From Mactromeris polynyma (taxonomy: Eukaryota > Mollusca > Bivalvia > Venerida > Mactridae): a stretch of 64,000 bases of DNA. A program made the translations under genes and the position numbers. Shown piece after piece: positions 12,011-24,390 of the stretch. The notes under the pieces are model-generated. The model did not search any database. It was not told the origin of the DNA and saw nothing but the letters and a program-made list of their open reading frames with translations. The stretch covers positions 11,302,256 through 11,366,255 of the forward strand of contig JASFXZ010000001.1 in assembly GCA_032209605.1 (NCBI GenBank). Direction: 5' to 3'. Every line of letters starts with the position of its first letter. Position 1 is the stretch's first letter.

Positions 12011-12594
12011 GCTGTATGGCTGGTTATCGAACTAGGCCGAGATAGTATGCCCACAAACATTTTCACCAAGTTTGGTAAAGATCAGATAAAAAACTCTTTG
12101 ACTAAGAGAGCGGTCAAGGCTAATTTGGCCAATTTTGGATAATTCAAGGGCCATAATTCAGAAGTGCCTGGGGCGATGTGGCAGGTTATCGAACGTGGCC
12201 GAGATAGTATGCCCACAAACATGTTCACCAAGTTTGGTAAAGATCGGATGAAAACTCTTTGACTTAGAAAGCGGACAATTAAGGCTAATTTGGCCAATTT
12301 TGGATAATTCAAGGGCCATAACTCGGAAGTGCCTGGGGCGATGTGGCTGGTTATAAAACTTGGCCGAGATATTATGCCCACAAAGTTTTTCACCAAGTTT
12401 GGTAAAGATCGGATGAAAACTCTTTGACTTAGAGAGCGGACATGTGGACGCCGCCCGCCACGGGTGTTCCCATATATGTCCTGTTTTTCAAACGGGCATA
12501 TAAAGAATCATATCTTATAACAAATATTGTTAAAATCATGCCAACTTTTTGATACTTATGGAATAGCAAACGTATACCGCTATATATAAAATAG

Positions 12595-13085
12595 CCTGCC
12601 AGGCTAGCTCAGTTGGTCAAGCACTAGACTTCCACCCAGTAGATCCAGGTTCAATTCCCAGGTTTTGCAGGTCACATTGGCTAGGGTCATCATCCTCTCA
12701 GGGTTTTCCCTAGGATTTTTCAGCTAGGGGTCCTTTGACCCTCGTGTTTGACAAATTAGGGGGTACTTAGTAAATTTGTAGGGTCCCAGATATGCAGTTT
12801 ATATTTGACAAAGGTATATTTTAGGGGTCCCAGGGATGCACAGAAAGTTGAACACGGGAGTCCCTAGAAAGAAAAGGGAGTCAGACACTCAAGATTTTTG
12901 CATCAGAGGAATCCCTGCCTCCACATGTGGAGAAGTTGTCAGTTGCTTGCGGGAGATCAGTTAATACTGGTTGATAATTGATGCCAGCAAAACTGGTTAG
13001 GTCAACTGCCAGTCGTATATGACTGAAAAATTGTTGAAAACTGGCCCATAACGGCGATGAAAACAAATATAAAAAATTTAAAACC
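12595..13085 (+). mobile_element. tRNA-derived SINE, interrupted
   Basis: The tRNA-like head at 12602-12670 has A box GCTAGCTCAGTTGGTCAAGC and B box GGTTCAATTCCC. The SINE body resumes at about 12910 (CACATGTGGAGAAGTTGTC) and continues to a GAAAACAAAT-type tail. Between them, 12695-12909 begins CAGGGTTTTCCCTAGG and ends GGAATCCCTG, with weakly inverted ends. It may be another small hAT-like insertion, but I see no target duplication. Confidence 0.75.
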
Positions 13086-14475
13086 CAAGCGATAAAACTG
13101 AAGAAACATATCGATACAAGGAAAATAATCAAAATGGCGAAATTTCAACGAAATACATGATTGTCTGGTGAACAGTCTGAAAAATGTTACACTACGACGA
13201 TATAATTATTAGAGTATCAGTAAGATTCAGGTAATTATAACCTAAGACAAATTAAATTAATAAACTGTGACCAATTAAAATGGTTTTGCTTGACTTATAT
13301 AAATGCACACATGCAGGCATTTCGTTGACATTAACCATTCAATGAACATCAAAGTTACATAAACAATAAATTTAACCGACAAAAAAATAATCAGATACTT
13401 CAGACAATTTAGTGTATAATTTGTTTATATGCGTGTTTATACAACAATCCTTTCAGTGTAGGTTGACAACGACCTCAGACACCAAAAAATGCCCACCAAT
13501 TATCCATACAATTATATACTAGGTTATATCCATGTAATACTAGTATGACATTCAGACCTACTTGTATTATTCACAATTTTAAGTTCACAACACACTTAAC
13601 TTATATATATGAGACAATAAATATTCACCAATAACTACATTGAATGGGGGCTCAGGAAGGTAAATCATGTATGATGACATTATAAGGAGCAATAAAACAC
13701 CTACAATATAATCACAACAGCAATGATTGGAAACATTTTAAATGTCAAACTCTCGTGAAATGTGCAGGAGAAATTTCTAAATTGATTTTTCACCTTCAGA
13801 TTTGCAATTAAATCACTCATACTACAGAGTTAGTTGGCATATTTTAGCCATAATCATCGAGTTGCTCTCTCCCAGTGGATTTCCCTAGTCAGTGACCTTG
13901 ACATTGTTGGTTATGAATTTACAAACTGTTTCAGAGAATTTTAAGTTTTCAGAGAATGTTGTGGTTTGATATGCTGGATATTTATGCCATTTACAGACAG
14001 TATTTCAAGTTATGTACAGTGATCAGTTGACCTGTGATACCAAGCAGTATGAACCTGTTCTTCAAAAGGCATACAGATTTTGGTGAAGTGTGATGGGCCT
14101 TTTGAAAGGGGGAAATTTGCATCGTAAATTGCCAAATTGGGGAATTTACAGGACTTCATTTTGCTAAATTTATTGTTTGGACGCAAGATAAATTAAGCAA
14201 AACTGGATGAAAGTCCTGTTTTATTGAGTGTTTTGTGTTTAAAACACGGCGCCAATATTTAAAATAGAAGAAAATATGACTAGTGTTGGGAAATAACGGT
14301 TAAAAAATAATTTTACCGATGGGGAAATTTTGACAAATTCTGGGGAATGGGGCCGAACATTGACTCCAAGTTTGCTATAAATAGGGCTGGCATAGGAAAG
14401 CTTCCCGACATGGATCATAGAGGACCAATGACTTGAATGTACTATTTTCAGTCAAATTGTCACCGAGAACATACA
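13086..14475. other. Non-coding stretch
   Basis: No gene is recognised. The sequence is AT-rich with scattered simple motifs only. Confidence 0.45.
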
Positions 14476-14560
14476 CCTCATCCAGGATTCTAACCAACTT
14501 TCAGACTGGCGGTTGAGTGCTCTATCTACTGAGCCGACCAAGCGGTCTGGATTCAGAGAA
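14476..14560 (-). mobile_element. tRNA-like SINE head fragment
   Basis: On the minus strand CTTGGTCGGCTCAGTAGATA and GAGCACTCAACCGCC resemble the 5' half of a tRNA-derived SINE head. The B box (GTTGGTTAGAATCC) is diverged. No usual SINE body follows. Confidence 0.5.
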
Positions 14561-15125
14561 ACATCATCAATGTTTCAGCATTACTTTCCATAAGACACAA
14601 TCCATGTGTAGAATTTGAATCAAATGTTAAGAGGATACAGTGATGCAGTACAAGCTCAACATACACTAAGAGAAATGATAATATATTATGTCACAATTTG
14701 AACATCTCAATATAAAATAGCTTATAAAAAAAATACCTAAAAAAAACAACAGGTGCAAAACCTGGAGCACTTATTGATATGACATAATTATCCTAGTATT
14801 ATCATGTCAATAAATTGAAGGGTGAATGCTAAAGTAGGTTATCTGCACATAAATAAAGAAGCCGATGGGCTTGCTCTGCTTTCGTTCCTTCAAATGACAC
14901 CAGGGTATCACAAGTAAGTTAATTATTATATTGATTCCAGCAATGACAATAATGCTTTGACAGAACAACACTATGTCAGGTATCAAATCCAAATGATAAG
15001 GCTTCGAGTACAGAATAACTAAATAATATTGAAGGACCATTATAGGTGTATAGAATGTGACATTTTTCTGGGAGTTGCAATAAATTTTTAGCAAGGCATA
15101 GATCAAACATTTTAGGTTTTCATAT
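14561..15125. other. Non-coding stretch
   Basis: Low-complexity, AT-rich sequence. The minus-strand open frame at 14807-15106 has hydrophobic segments but no recognised domain and no clear splice signals. Confidence 0.4.
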
Positions 15126-15560
15126 TTGCCTCACTGTTTAGACATAATTGGTAAATATACTCAGACTAGTTACCTTACAATGCACAATGAACATGGCCAA
15201 GGATTTCTATCGAATGGTCCATTTGACCTTGCCCTTTGCCCAAATGCTCCCACAATCAATAGGGTTCATCTACAATCCACAGGCAATCTGTGTACCAAGT
15301 TTGGACCTGGGAGAGTACTTTAGTTATAGTGCAAATAGGATGATCTACTGACCAAACAACATTGGGTAAAACAATATGTCCTTTTTCAAAAGGGAAGCAT
15401 AAAATAGAGCATTTTAAATTTTATGACCATAAGCACTGGCTACAAGACAAAGTTGCTACATATTGTATAGAAGACATACAAGCTCTATCCCCAAGTTTTA
15501 TCTTGAGAAAAAAATATCCAACAGGAACTTGTGATCAGATCAGCGCTATGTAATCTTTGG
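15126..15560. repeat. Probable dispersed repeat
   Basis: Overlapping short open frames show no domain. The sequence (for example GTACCAAGTTTGGACCTGGG) has the wording of an interspersed repeat. This is inferred by style, not from a second copy in the window. Confidence 0.3.
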
Positions 15561-15828
15561 GCAAAGCCATAGCTCAAATACGTTCAATAAACAATCAGGA
15601 AGTGGCGATGTTTAATAAATGAAGTGTTCACTTGTTGGAGCACCATGCCCTCAAATAGGAAAATTACTTGATGACAATTAGTCCTTACCACAACATTTCA
15701 AACCAAAATTCTGGATCAATACAATATTACTTATATATACAGCTAATTAATCTACTCCTAGATTGACACACTGAGCGTGTGTCAGCATGATTAGTCTTCT
15801 ATGATGTTTAAGCCAAATAGGCTTAAGA

Positions 15829-18722
15829 ATATTTGTTTTGAGGGGATGTAGCTGTAGAATGTTTGTTTTGAGTGAATGTAGCTGTTGAATGTTTGTTTTG
15901 AGTGAATGTAGCTGTGAAAGGTTTGTTTTGAGGGGATGTAGCTGTGGAATGTTTTTGTGAGGGAATGTAGCTGTAGAATGTCTGTTTTGAGGGGATGTAG
16001 CTGTAGAATGTTTGTTTTGAGTGAATGTAGCTGTTGAATGTTTGTTTTGAGTGAATGTAGCTGTGAAAGGTTTGTTTTGAGGGGATGTAGCTGTAGAATG
16101 TTTTTGTGAGGGAATGTAGCTGTAGAATGTTTGTTTTGAGGGGATGTAGCTGTAGAATGTTTGTTTTGAGTGAATGTAGCTGTTGAATGTTTGTTTTGAG
16201 TGAATGTAGCTGTGAAAGGTTTGTTTTGAGGGGATGTAGCTGTGGAATGTTTGTTTTGAGGGGACATAGCTGTATAATGTTTGTTTTGAGGGAATGTAGC
16301 TGTAGAATGTTTGTTTTGAGGGAATGTAGCTGTAAAACTTTGTTTTGATTGGATGTAGCTGTAGTATGTTTGTTTTGATTGGATGTAGCTGTAGAATGTT
16401 TGTTTTGAGCAAATGTAGCTGTAGTATGTTTGATTTGATTGGATGTAGCTGTAGTATGTTTGTTTTGTTTGGATGTAGCTGTAGAATGTTTGTTTTGAGG
16501 GGATGTAGCTGTAAAATGTTTGTTTTGAGCAAATGCAGCTGTAGGTTTGTTTTGAGGGGATGTAGCTGTAGAATGTTTTTGTGAGGGGATGTAGCTGTAG
16601 TATGTTTGATTTGATTGGATGTAGCTGTAGTATGTTTGTTTTGTTTGGATGTAGCTGTAGAATGTTTGTTTTGAGGGGATGTAGCAGTAAAATGTTTGTT
16701 TTGAGCAAATGTAGCTGTCAAAATGATTGTTTTGAGCAAATGTAGCTGTAGGTTTGTTTTGAGGGGATGTAGCTGTAGAATGTTTTTGTGAGGGAATGTA
16801 GTTGTAGAATATTTGTTTTGAGGGGATGTAGCTGTAGAATGTTTGTTTTGAGGGGATGTAGCTGTAGAATGTTTGTTTTGAGGAGATGTAGCTGTAGAAT
16901 GTTTGTTATGAGGGAATGTTACTGTAGAATGTTTGTTTTGAGGGGATGTAGCTGTAGAATGTTTGTTTTGAGGGGATGTAGCTGTAGAATGTTTGTTATG
17001 AGGGAATGTTACTGTAGAATGTTTGTTTTGAGGGGATGTAGCTGAAGAATGTTTGTTATGAGGGAATGTTACTGTAGAATGTTTGTTTTGAGGGGATGTT
17101 GCTGTAGAATGTTTGTTTTGAGGGGATGTAGCTGTAGAATGTTTGTTATGAGGGAATGTTACTGTAGAATGTTTGTTTTGAGGGGATGTTACTGTAGAAT
17201 GTTTGTTTTGAAGGGATGTAGCTGAAGAATGTTTGTTATGAGGGAATGTTACTGTAGAATGTTTGTTTTGAGGGGATGTTGCTGTAGAATATTTGTTTTG
17301 AGGGGATGTTGCTGTAGAATGTTTGTTTTGAGTGAATGTTACTGTAGAATGTTTGTTTTGAGGGGATGTTACTGTAGAATGTTTGTTTTGAGGGGATGTT
17401 ACTGTAGAATGTTTGTTTTGAGGGGATGTTGCTGTAGAATGTTTGTTATGAGGGAATGTTGCTGTAGAATGTTTGTTATGAGGGAATGTTACTGTAGAAT
17501 GTTTGTTTTGAGGGGATGTTACTGTAGAATGTTTTTTATGAGGGAATGTTGCTGTAGATTGTTTGTTATGAGGGAATGTTGCTGTAGATTGTTTGTTATG
17601 AGGGAATGTAGCTGTACATTGTTTGTTATGAGGGATGTTGCTGTAGATTGTTTGTTATGAGGGAATGTTGCTGTAGATTGTTTGTTATGAGGGAATGTTG
17701 CTGTAGATTGTTTGTTACGAGGGAATGTTGCAGTAGATTGTTTGTTATGAGGGATGTTGCTGAAGATTGTTTGTTATGAGGGAATGTTGCTGTAGATTGT
17801 TTGTTATGAGGGATGTTGCTGTAGATTGTTTGTTATGAGGGAATGTTGCTGTAGATTGTTTGTTATGAGGGAATGTTGCAGTAGATTGTTTGTTATGAGG
17901 GAATGTTGCTGTAGATTGTTTATGAGGGAATGTTGCAGTAGATTGTTTGTTATGAGGGAATGTTGCTGTAGATTGTTTGTTATGAGGGAATGTTGCTGTA
18001 GATTGTTTGTTATGAGGGATGTTGCTGTAGATTGTTTGTTATGAGGGATGTTGCTGTAGATTGTTTGTTATGAGGGAATGTTGCTGTAGATTGTTATGAG
18101 GGAATGTTGCTGTAGATTGTTTGTTATGAGGGAATGTTGCAGTAGATTGTTTGTTATGAGGGAATGTTGCTGTAAATTGTTTGTTATGCGGGATGTTGCT
18201 GTAGATTGCTTGTTATGAGGGAATGTTGCTGTAGATTGTTATGAGGGAATGTTGCTGTAGATTGTTTGTTATGAGGGAATGTTGCAGTAGATTGTTTGTT
18301 ATGAGGGATGTTGCTGTAGATTGTTTGTTATGAGGGAATGTTGCTGTAGATTGTTTGTTATGAGGGAATGTAGCTGTAGATTGTTTGTTATGAGGGATGT
18401 TGCTGTAGATTGTTTGTTATGAGGGATGTTGCTGTAGATTGTTTGTTATGAGGGATGTTGCTCTACATTGTTTGTTATGAGGGGATGTAGCTGTACATTG
18501 TTTGTTATGAGTGAATGTAGCTGTAGATTGTTTGTTATGAGGGATGTTGCTGTAGATTGTTTGTTATGAGGGATGTAGCTGGACATTGTTTGTTATGAGG
18601 GGATGTAGCTGTACATTGTTTGTTATGAGGGGATGTAGCTGTACATTGTTTGTTATGAGTGAATGTAGCTGTACATTGTTTGTTATGAGTGAATGTAGCT
18701 GTACAATGTTTGTTTTGAGGTG
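15829..18722 (+). repeat. Minisatellite, about 30-bp unit, nearly 100 copies
   Basis: The unit is GAATGTTTGTTTTGAGGGGA followed by TGTAGCTGTA. The array changes gradually: the left part uses GTTTTGAGGGGATGTAGCTG, the right part GTTATGAGGGAATGTTGCTG. Within the left part, a block of 149 bp (five units, marked by GTGAAAGG at 15914, 16063 and 16212) is tandemly repeated. A second block recurs at a 176-bp spacing (TGATTTGATT at 16431 and 16607). The + strand is extremely poor in C. Frames up to 330 codons long on both strands follow from the 30-bp period; units of 26-29 bp break them in the right half. Confidence 0.97.
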
Positions 18723-18931
18723 CACAGCTGCAGTCTAATTAACCAGCAAAGAGTAAAGATGTAGCAAACTGGATTTATTTGCAGCTTATCTAAAGTTCAG
18801 TAAAAACCAGTTAGACACATCCTACAAAATAAACTGGCAAAAAAGGGAATCCTAGTTTTCCTAAACTCAATAGATAAATCCATACACAATCATATTGCAT
18901 ACAAGATAATATATAAAATATTCAATTATAT

Positions 18932-20198
18932 ATACAACTAGTGTTATTTCTATAGCGTGATAGCGGGGCGCCGTGCCCTGCCCCTTTTTGGCCCTGCCCC
19001 GCTGCCCTAATTAGTGTCCCTAGTGCCCTATTTGCAATAATCTGTCAACTGTGTAATCTACATCCTGTAAAATGCCCCCGAGCGTCACAGCATGTGCCTT
19101 TGTTTACAACACACCGACAATCGTCTACACTGCATATAACTGGCTGGTTCCCGTTACGCGTGCGGTCCGTACGATTAACTGATAGAGGCCGGGTTAAACC
19201 GTTGTACATGTAAACACGCGTGAATGATTAGCGAGTTTGTTGATAGTGCGAAAACATTGCACTTTTTAAGCGATTGCCTTGTTTGATTAAATCGACAATG
19301 GTAATGCGGAACGAATTAAACAATGACTATTTGCTAATTAGAAAACAATTAATAACTGCTGAAGACGAGGGATTTCGACGAGAAATTGAAAATTTTAGTT
19401 GACGGCTTGTTTACTTTTCAGAGGCGAGTTCGCTGAATTCTTTGGTGTAATTATAAGCATATCAGTATTCTAAAACATTCTGGTCCATTTTTGTATACAA
19501 TATTAGACCACTTTCATAATTTCCTCTCACATGTAAACAAAAATTCAAGATGGCGGCCGCTCCCGTCATGTGCCGTTTCGTTTTCGTGAGAATTTCGATG
19601 GTAAATCCACACGACAGTTGCTTACAGCTTTTGACTATCAATGTCAATGGTGTAAATATGCCTTAACTTAACAAAATCATATGTTTCTTCTATCATCAAG
19701 TTTGAAACAAAGCCATGTAATATTCGTACCGTTTGGTACTATGAAAGTTTACTGAATTAATTTGTGACATCAATATTTAGTGTATAGTGCTGGTCTAGGG
19801 AATATAATTTATATATTTTTTAACAACTAATGTTATTTATGAATGGAGAATTTAAGATTTTTTAACTTTTATGTACATGTATGGTGCTGCTAATGTCCAT
19901 GCAATTAATTTAGAATTAAACAAGAAATGTTTTCATAAACCAGAGACGCCCCCACTTCCAGCCTTTGTCACAATAGCAAATGCTATTATTCTGCTCATAG
20001 TTTGTGAATATAGGGAGTCATCGACACACATCATATACACATAATATAGTCCAATAACATTTACTCAAATATGTGGAACATTCACATTTCAAGTTAACTA
20101 TGATTTTGTCCCTTTGGAACGAATTTGCAATGACCGAAGTGCCCTTTTTTTGCCAGCACCCTGCCCTTTTCAAATTCTAGAAATAACACTATACAACT
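18932..20198 (+). mobile_element. hAT element with perfect ends (1251 bp plus TSDs)
   Basis: The element is 18940-20190. Its ends are perfect 13-bp inverted repeats (AGTGTTATTTCTA and TAGAAATAACACT). Perfect 8-bp target duplications, ATACAACT, lie at 18932-18939 and 20191-20198. The interior has no transposase, so it is non-autonomous. It is far richer in CpG and GC than its surroundings around 18960-19080 and 19140-19620, with C-rich runs (GCCCTGCCCC) just inside the 5' end. Confidence 0.95.
19550..19600 (+). CDS. Candidate first exon inside the hAT element
   Basis: CAAGATGGCGGC at 19546-19557 is a perfect match to the TISU/YY1 initiator. It opens a 17-codon frame (MAAAPVMCRFVFVRISM) that ends exactly at an ATG|GTAAAT splice donor. 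It sits in a CpG-rich patch, as expected for a promoter plus first exon. It may be the 5' end of the original transposase gene or a captured host promoter. No downstream exon is seen within the element. Confidence 0.35.
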
Positions 20199-21740
20199 TC
20201 TATTCAAATTTCACCAAAAACTTTCTCCTATTTTAGATGTCGATTTATAATGTTTTAAAGCTAATGCAGTTAGTTGCCTTCAAAGACAGACAACCAGATA
20301 ACCATGATAAATTTGTAATTCACAAACCCAGCTAAAATCAAGGCAAAAATCATTATTCAAGGCCATCCTAGCAATAGATTATCCATCAAAAATAGTATCT
20401 GTCTACTCTATTCCAGTCTTATTATTGAGATTAATCACTACCTGCCTGAAACATAATTCAATTTCTGTAAACATGAAACAGATACCAGCTTTCTAAACTC
20501 GCCTGGGTCTAAACAAAACATTCACTTCCAATTTGTTTTCATTTGCTACAAGTTGAAGTACAAATCTAAGATTGGGTTTCAAATAACAAGAAGAAGGATA
20601 GCACTGACAAATCCACCTAGAGAATGAGTGAGGTTCTATTTTCAGGAATTATGCTAGTTATTAAAACTTATAAAAAAGGGAAGCTATCACGGGGTATATA
20701 TTATAAAATACATCTACAGTTATTGAAACCCTATGCTGCATCTCAATGGTTTTACATAATTTTATATGGACCATCAAACATTCTGCATCATTTAAATGAA
20801 GTTGTACAGAACAAACACACAGGAGATCTGAAAATGTAAATAGATTTCCTCGGCATAAATTATGTGCAGGAGTGCGCAGATTGGGAATTAATTTCAGCCC
20901 ACTTTTCTAATCGGTTACTTAGAACTATAATGCATCTGAAATGCAATGCTCAACCAACTGATGACAACAAGCATACCTTTTCTTTCTCAAATGTGTCTGC
21001 TTATAGAACTTTAATTCAATGTTAATCAATTTGGAGCTAGATCCTGTTTTCATCAAATCAGATAACAATTTATAGGCATGACAAATCACTCTACTGAATA
21101 ATGAAGTATAACATTGCAGTCTAAACAGAGCAGCTATTTCCTCGTACTAAAAAACATCAGTGTCAGATTATACATAACAATTATAACCACAGCAGTGTTC
21201 TGCCAGGGCCACATATTTGCAGCATTCTCGCTAAAAAAAAAAATTCCAGGTGCAATGCCTGTCATGGAACAAAAAACTAGGTACAGATAGGTAAAATTGT
21301 GTGCAATTGTCATGATAAGTGAATATTACACGGGAAGTACTCGTTTGTGTTTGTACAGTCTTATGTGATTGGTCCTTTTCAGCGTATCTACCAATGAAAT
21401 AATTTGTTATGAATGTAGCATTTGTTGGATGGTGAAGATGGCATCGCCTAGAGATTATGAAAAAACGTGGACAATTTTGATTTTTTGGTCAAAATATTGC
21501 AATGGTGTTAGATATAAACAATATCAAAACAAGTTATAGTTACACTTGTAGTCCCCAACCATCATCATCAGCCAGGTCTATATACACATCAGCCAAAAAA
21601 GTGTTGATTTGTAAGTTCAAAGAGTATTCTTGCCTTGAGTACGAGTAATGTTGGAAAATATTATTACAAGTAAATTATGAAAATCCAACAATAAGAACAA
21701 TTCTTTTACAAATACAAACTATAGAACATCAACTTTTGTT
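20199..21740. other. Non-coding stretch
   Basis: No gene is recognised. The open frame at 20624-20839 has no domain. Confidence 0.45.
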
Positions 21741-21744
21741 CCTC

Positions 21745-22020
21745 ATGCTAAATGCTCCGACAGTGTTGTAACTGATGAAGAGTCAGCATGACATGTTGAA
21801 GTCATTAGCCAATGTTTCCAGGGAAAAGGTTGACAACTGCATTCAGAAATCTCCATACATAAGTTTGCTGTGTGACAATAATACTGAAATAGGTGTACAG
21901 AAGAAACGCATTGTGTATGCTATAGTGTTTCTGACACATTTGATCCATCCACATTGTTTATAACAAATTTTAGAGTTGCGCTACTGCAGGCTGTACAAGG
22001 ACTGTTAACGAGTCCTCTGA
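21745..22020 (+). pseudogene. hAT-type transposase-like fragment, frameshifted
   Basis: About 60 codons from 21775 contain SPYISLLCDNNTEIGVQKKR followed by IVYAIV. This is the start of the catalytic region of hAT-derived proteins of the ZNF862/C17orf113 type (S-x-x-I-S...D-x-x-T-D...VVYxR). A frameshift near 21940 restores continuity in another frame (TLFITNFRV), and the homology then fades. Both sides are truncated, so this is a dead fragment. Confidence 0.6.
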
Positions 22021-22927
22021 TATTCGGCTACTCGCAATTCACTGCCCACGATCGAGTATGTATACTTGCCTCAGTAATAATCGATGGACGGCTGTTTTTT
22101 GTGTACAAGTAAAGACATAAATATATGAAAACACACTGAGAACTAAGAACACTTTCTGAGACCAATTTGAATTCTATGAGATTAAGTACATGCTTATGAG
22201 ATACTCTCCCTACAAGCGCTTTGATTTCAATGCAATTACATTGCCATTTCTTTTTCAAGTACCTCCGAATGTAACAGGATGACACATAACAAAATATTCA
22301 CAGATTCCGCACCAACTGCTGTATGAATGGCTTAAAATCAAGTACTGCATATTTACGGAAAGAATTTTGCATATCAACGTAACGTTAGTTAGCATTATGT
22401 TCATTCACTTTGTTTTTCTACCTATTCACATTGTGGAAGCACTATTAACTATGACAGTGAGAGCTCTCTACTCAGTACACAGTTGCATAGTCTTTATAAA
22501 TTTACACATGTTTAATGTCACATATTTTAACACTTTACAAAAGGATATTTAGGATATTGCAATTAAAAATGAATATATCAAATAGAAATTTAAGAAACAG
22601 AAAGTTCTATATGTCTGTAATGCTTCTACTTAAATTGCAGAGCAAAATATGAGTTAATTCATTGAAATCAAGACAGTTAGCATGTCTCTTCTTCCCACAA
22701 TAACATAGCGCAATGTAAGGACTTTCAGTCCTTTGATTTAAAAAAATAAAATTTAATTGTCTCCACTTTTTGAAGCTGACCGAGACATTCGTCCCCTGAT
22801 TTTCCAAAGCTTAACAGAACACAGCCAAAGTAAACTACTTAAGCTAGTAATTAACCATTAGCCACATTTGCATGTGTGATTCAGTCAATTTCCAGAAAGT
22901 TATTAGCATGGCATTTTTCTAGGCAGT
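22021..22927. other. Non-coding stretch
   Basis: Short frames on both strands show no recognised domain. No gene is seen. Confidence 0.4.
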
Positions 22928-23271
22928 ATATACACTGAACAAATGTTCATACCGACTGTCCTGGCACTTTCTCGAGTGGTCTTTGGTCGGCATCTTTTCT
23001 GTTTGATCGTGTTGGACATACAACGTGGATTGCATTTAAATGAATTTCACCGCTTACTACACAGTACACATGATCCTCATGCTAAAAGTTAAAAATCGTA
23101 CTCACCGTCATGTGCGGTCAACCATGAAGATATATAGTTTTTTTCTTTGTAAAAATCGAAACAGTACTATGTATAATACTAGATGGCCAAATTTGAAGTT
23201 GGCATACAAAACCGTTTTCTTAAATTTGTATTCTATAACATAGACGTTCAGACAATTTGTTCAGTGTATAT
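22928..23271. mobile_element. MITE-like element with 17-bp terminal inverted repeats
   Basis: ATATACACTGAACAAAT at 22928-22944 is perfectly inverted as ATTTGTTCAGTGTATAT at 23255-23271. The outermost TATA may be a target duplication around a CACTG...CAGTG element. The interior has no transposase. Confidence 0.75.
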
Positions 23272-24390
23272 GTCTATGTGGTCCAAACAACCTTCATGTT
23301 TCTATTATATCTGAACAGTTGTCCGTCATCTGCATTAAAGTCTGCAAGAATCTTTCAGTGACATACAGAATAATGGTACTGTAACTCTATAGATATATTA
23401 GCAACTAATGACACAATTCTCCCCAAACTACAATAACACTTTCCATAACTATGAGAATAAAAGTGAGAGAATTTGATTTTCAGCAACACTACCAGACATT
23501 TCAAATGACCCGAGTTCTGCCAAGCCAAGATCAAGATTTTGCAATATTCTCACATAAAAATGTCCACATGACAATCAGTGTAGGTGTTATAATTGAGGCA
23601 TAGTAAATTTGTCGCAGCAAACATAAGAATACATGTAGTATTGTTATCTTTTGAATATACATTGTTCATACAGCGTTATATTTGCATATTCTGGTGCCAA
23701 ATTTCACTCATACAAAATCATTGATAACAATTTTTGGTAAATTAATTTGAAATAAAAGTATTTACAATTTTGAAAGCTTCATTGTCTTATCATGATTTAT
23801 GAAGAAATAAGAGCACTTTTCTGGGTATTATTTGAACACCCCTCCTTTTCACACCTCTCAGACCATTTCAAGCCATTGATACACTTCTCATAAAGTGCTA
23901 GCTTACATAATTGGAATAATAATGCTTAAAGCAGTCTATTATTGAGTTAAGAACATAATTGGTTGGAGAACCATACACAGTAAAATCAGTTATTGACCAA
24001 TTATCAAGTGCAATCTTGAATGAGAGGTTGTCATACCATGGTTGCTGTATTCTATTATATGATTGGTCGTAAATGGTTATTTGCTAGCACAATATTCCTG
24101 ACTGAAGTACTTCATTGCTTGATGACTTGCAGCAGACAGCATAAACATGTAAGTTTGTAATACAGAGGAGTATTTCGAACAAAAGTGGTAGACACTTTCC
24201 TGCCAACATACTAATGCATTGTGTCGGATTGCATTGTTGGTTATATCTATATAATACACAGAGGACATCAAAACACGATGGATAAAAGTGGTTGCGATTA
24301 TAAAAATTTAAAGTCCATATGGGTGATTTCAAGCTAGGAATAAGCTAGGACTTTGTTCATTCATAAATATACAGTTTATATAGCATAAAT
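23272..24390. other. Non-coding stretch
   Basis: No exon is recognised. The minus-strand frames at 24077-24332 have no domain. Confidence 0.4.

Larger units (their letters stand above)
11130..12475 (+). repeat. Dispersed repeat with three tandem sub-units, split by a hAT element
   Basis: Three copies of a unit of about 165 bp contain GGCCGAGATA, ATGCCCACAAAC and ACCAAGTTTGGTAAAGATC (near 12033, 12200 and 12363). The 3' end is GC-rich (GACGCCGCCCGCCACGGG). The 5' portion (11220-11258, ATAACTCCCGAGTGACTTGA) belongs to the same repeat and is separated from the rest by the hAT insertion at 11259-12010. I recall similar wording from bivalve genomes, which supports a molluscan origin. The minus-strand open frame at 12082-12396 is a by-product. 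Confidence 0.8.

Noticed and set aside
12695..12909. A second clean hAT insertion inside the SINE at 12595
   Set aside because: The ends begin CAGGG and finish CCCTG, but the flanks do not give an 8-bp duplication, so I did not call it as an element of its own.
15747..16739. Open frames of 305-330 codons on the minus strand
   Set aside because: They arise from a 30-bp tandem repeat, which keeps several frames open. The periodic peptide has no domain, and units of other lengths break the frame further along the array.
15829..18722. Regularly spaced repeats suggestive of a CRISPR array
   Set aside because: Units abut with no unique spacers, there are no cas genes, and the window is clearly eukaryotic.
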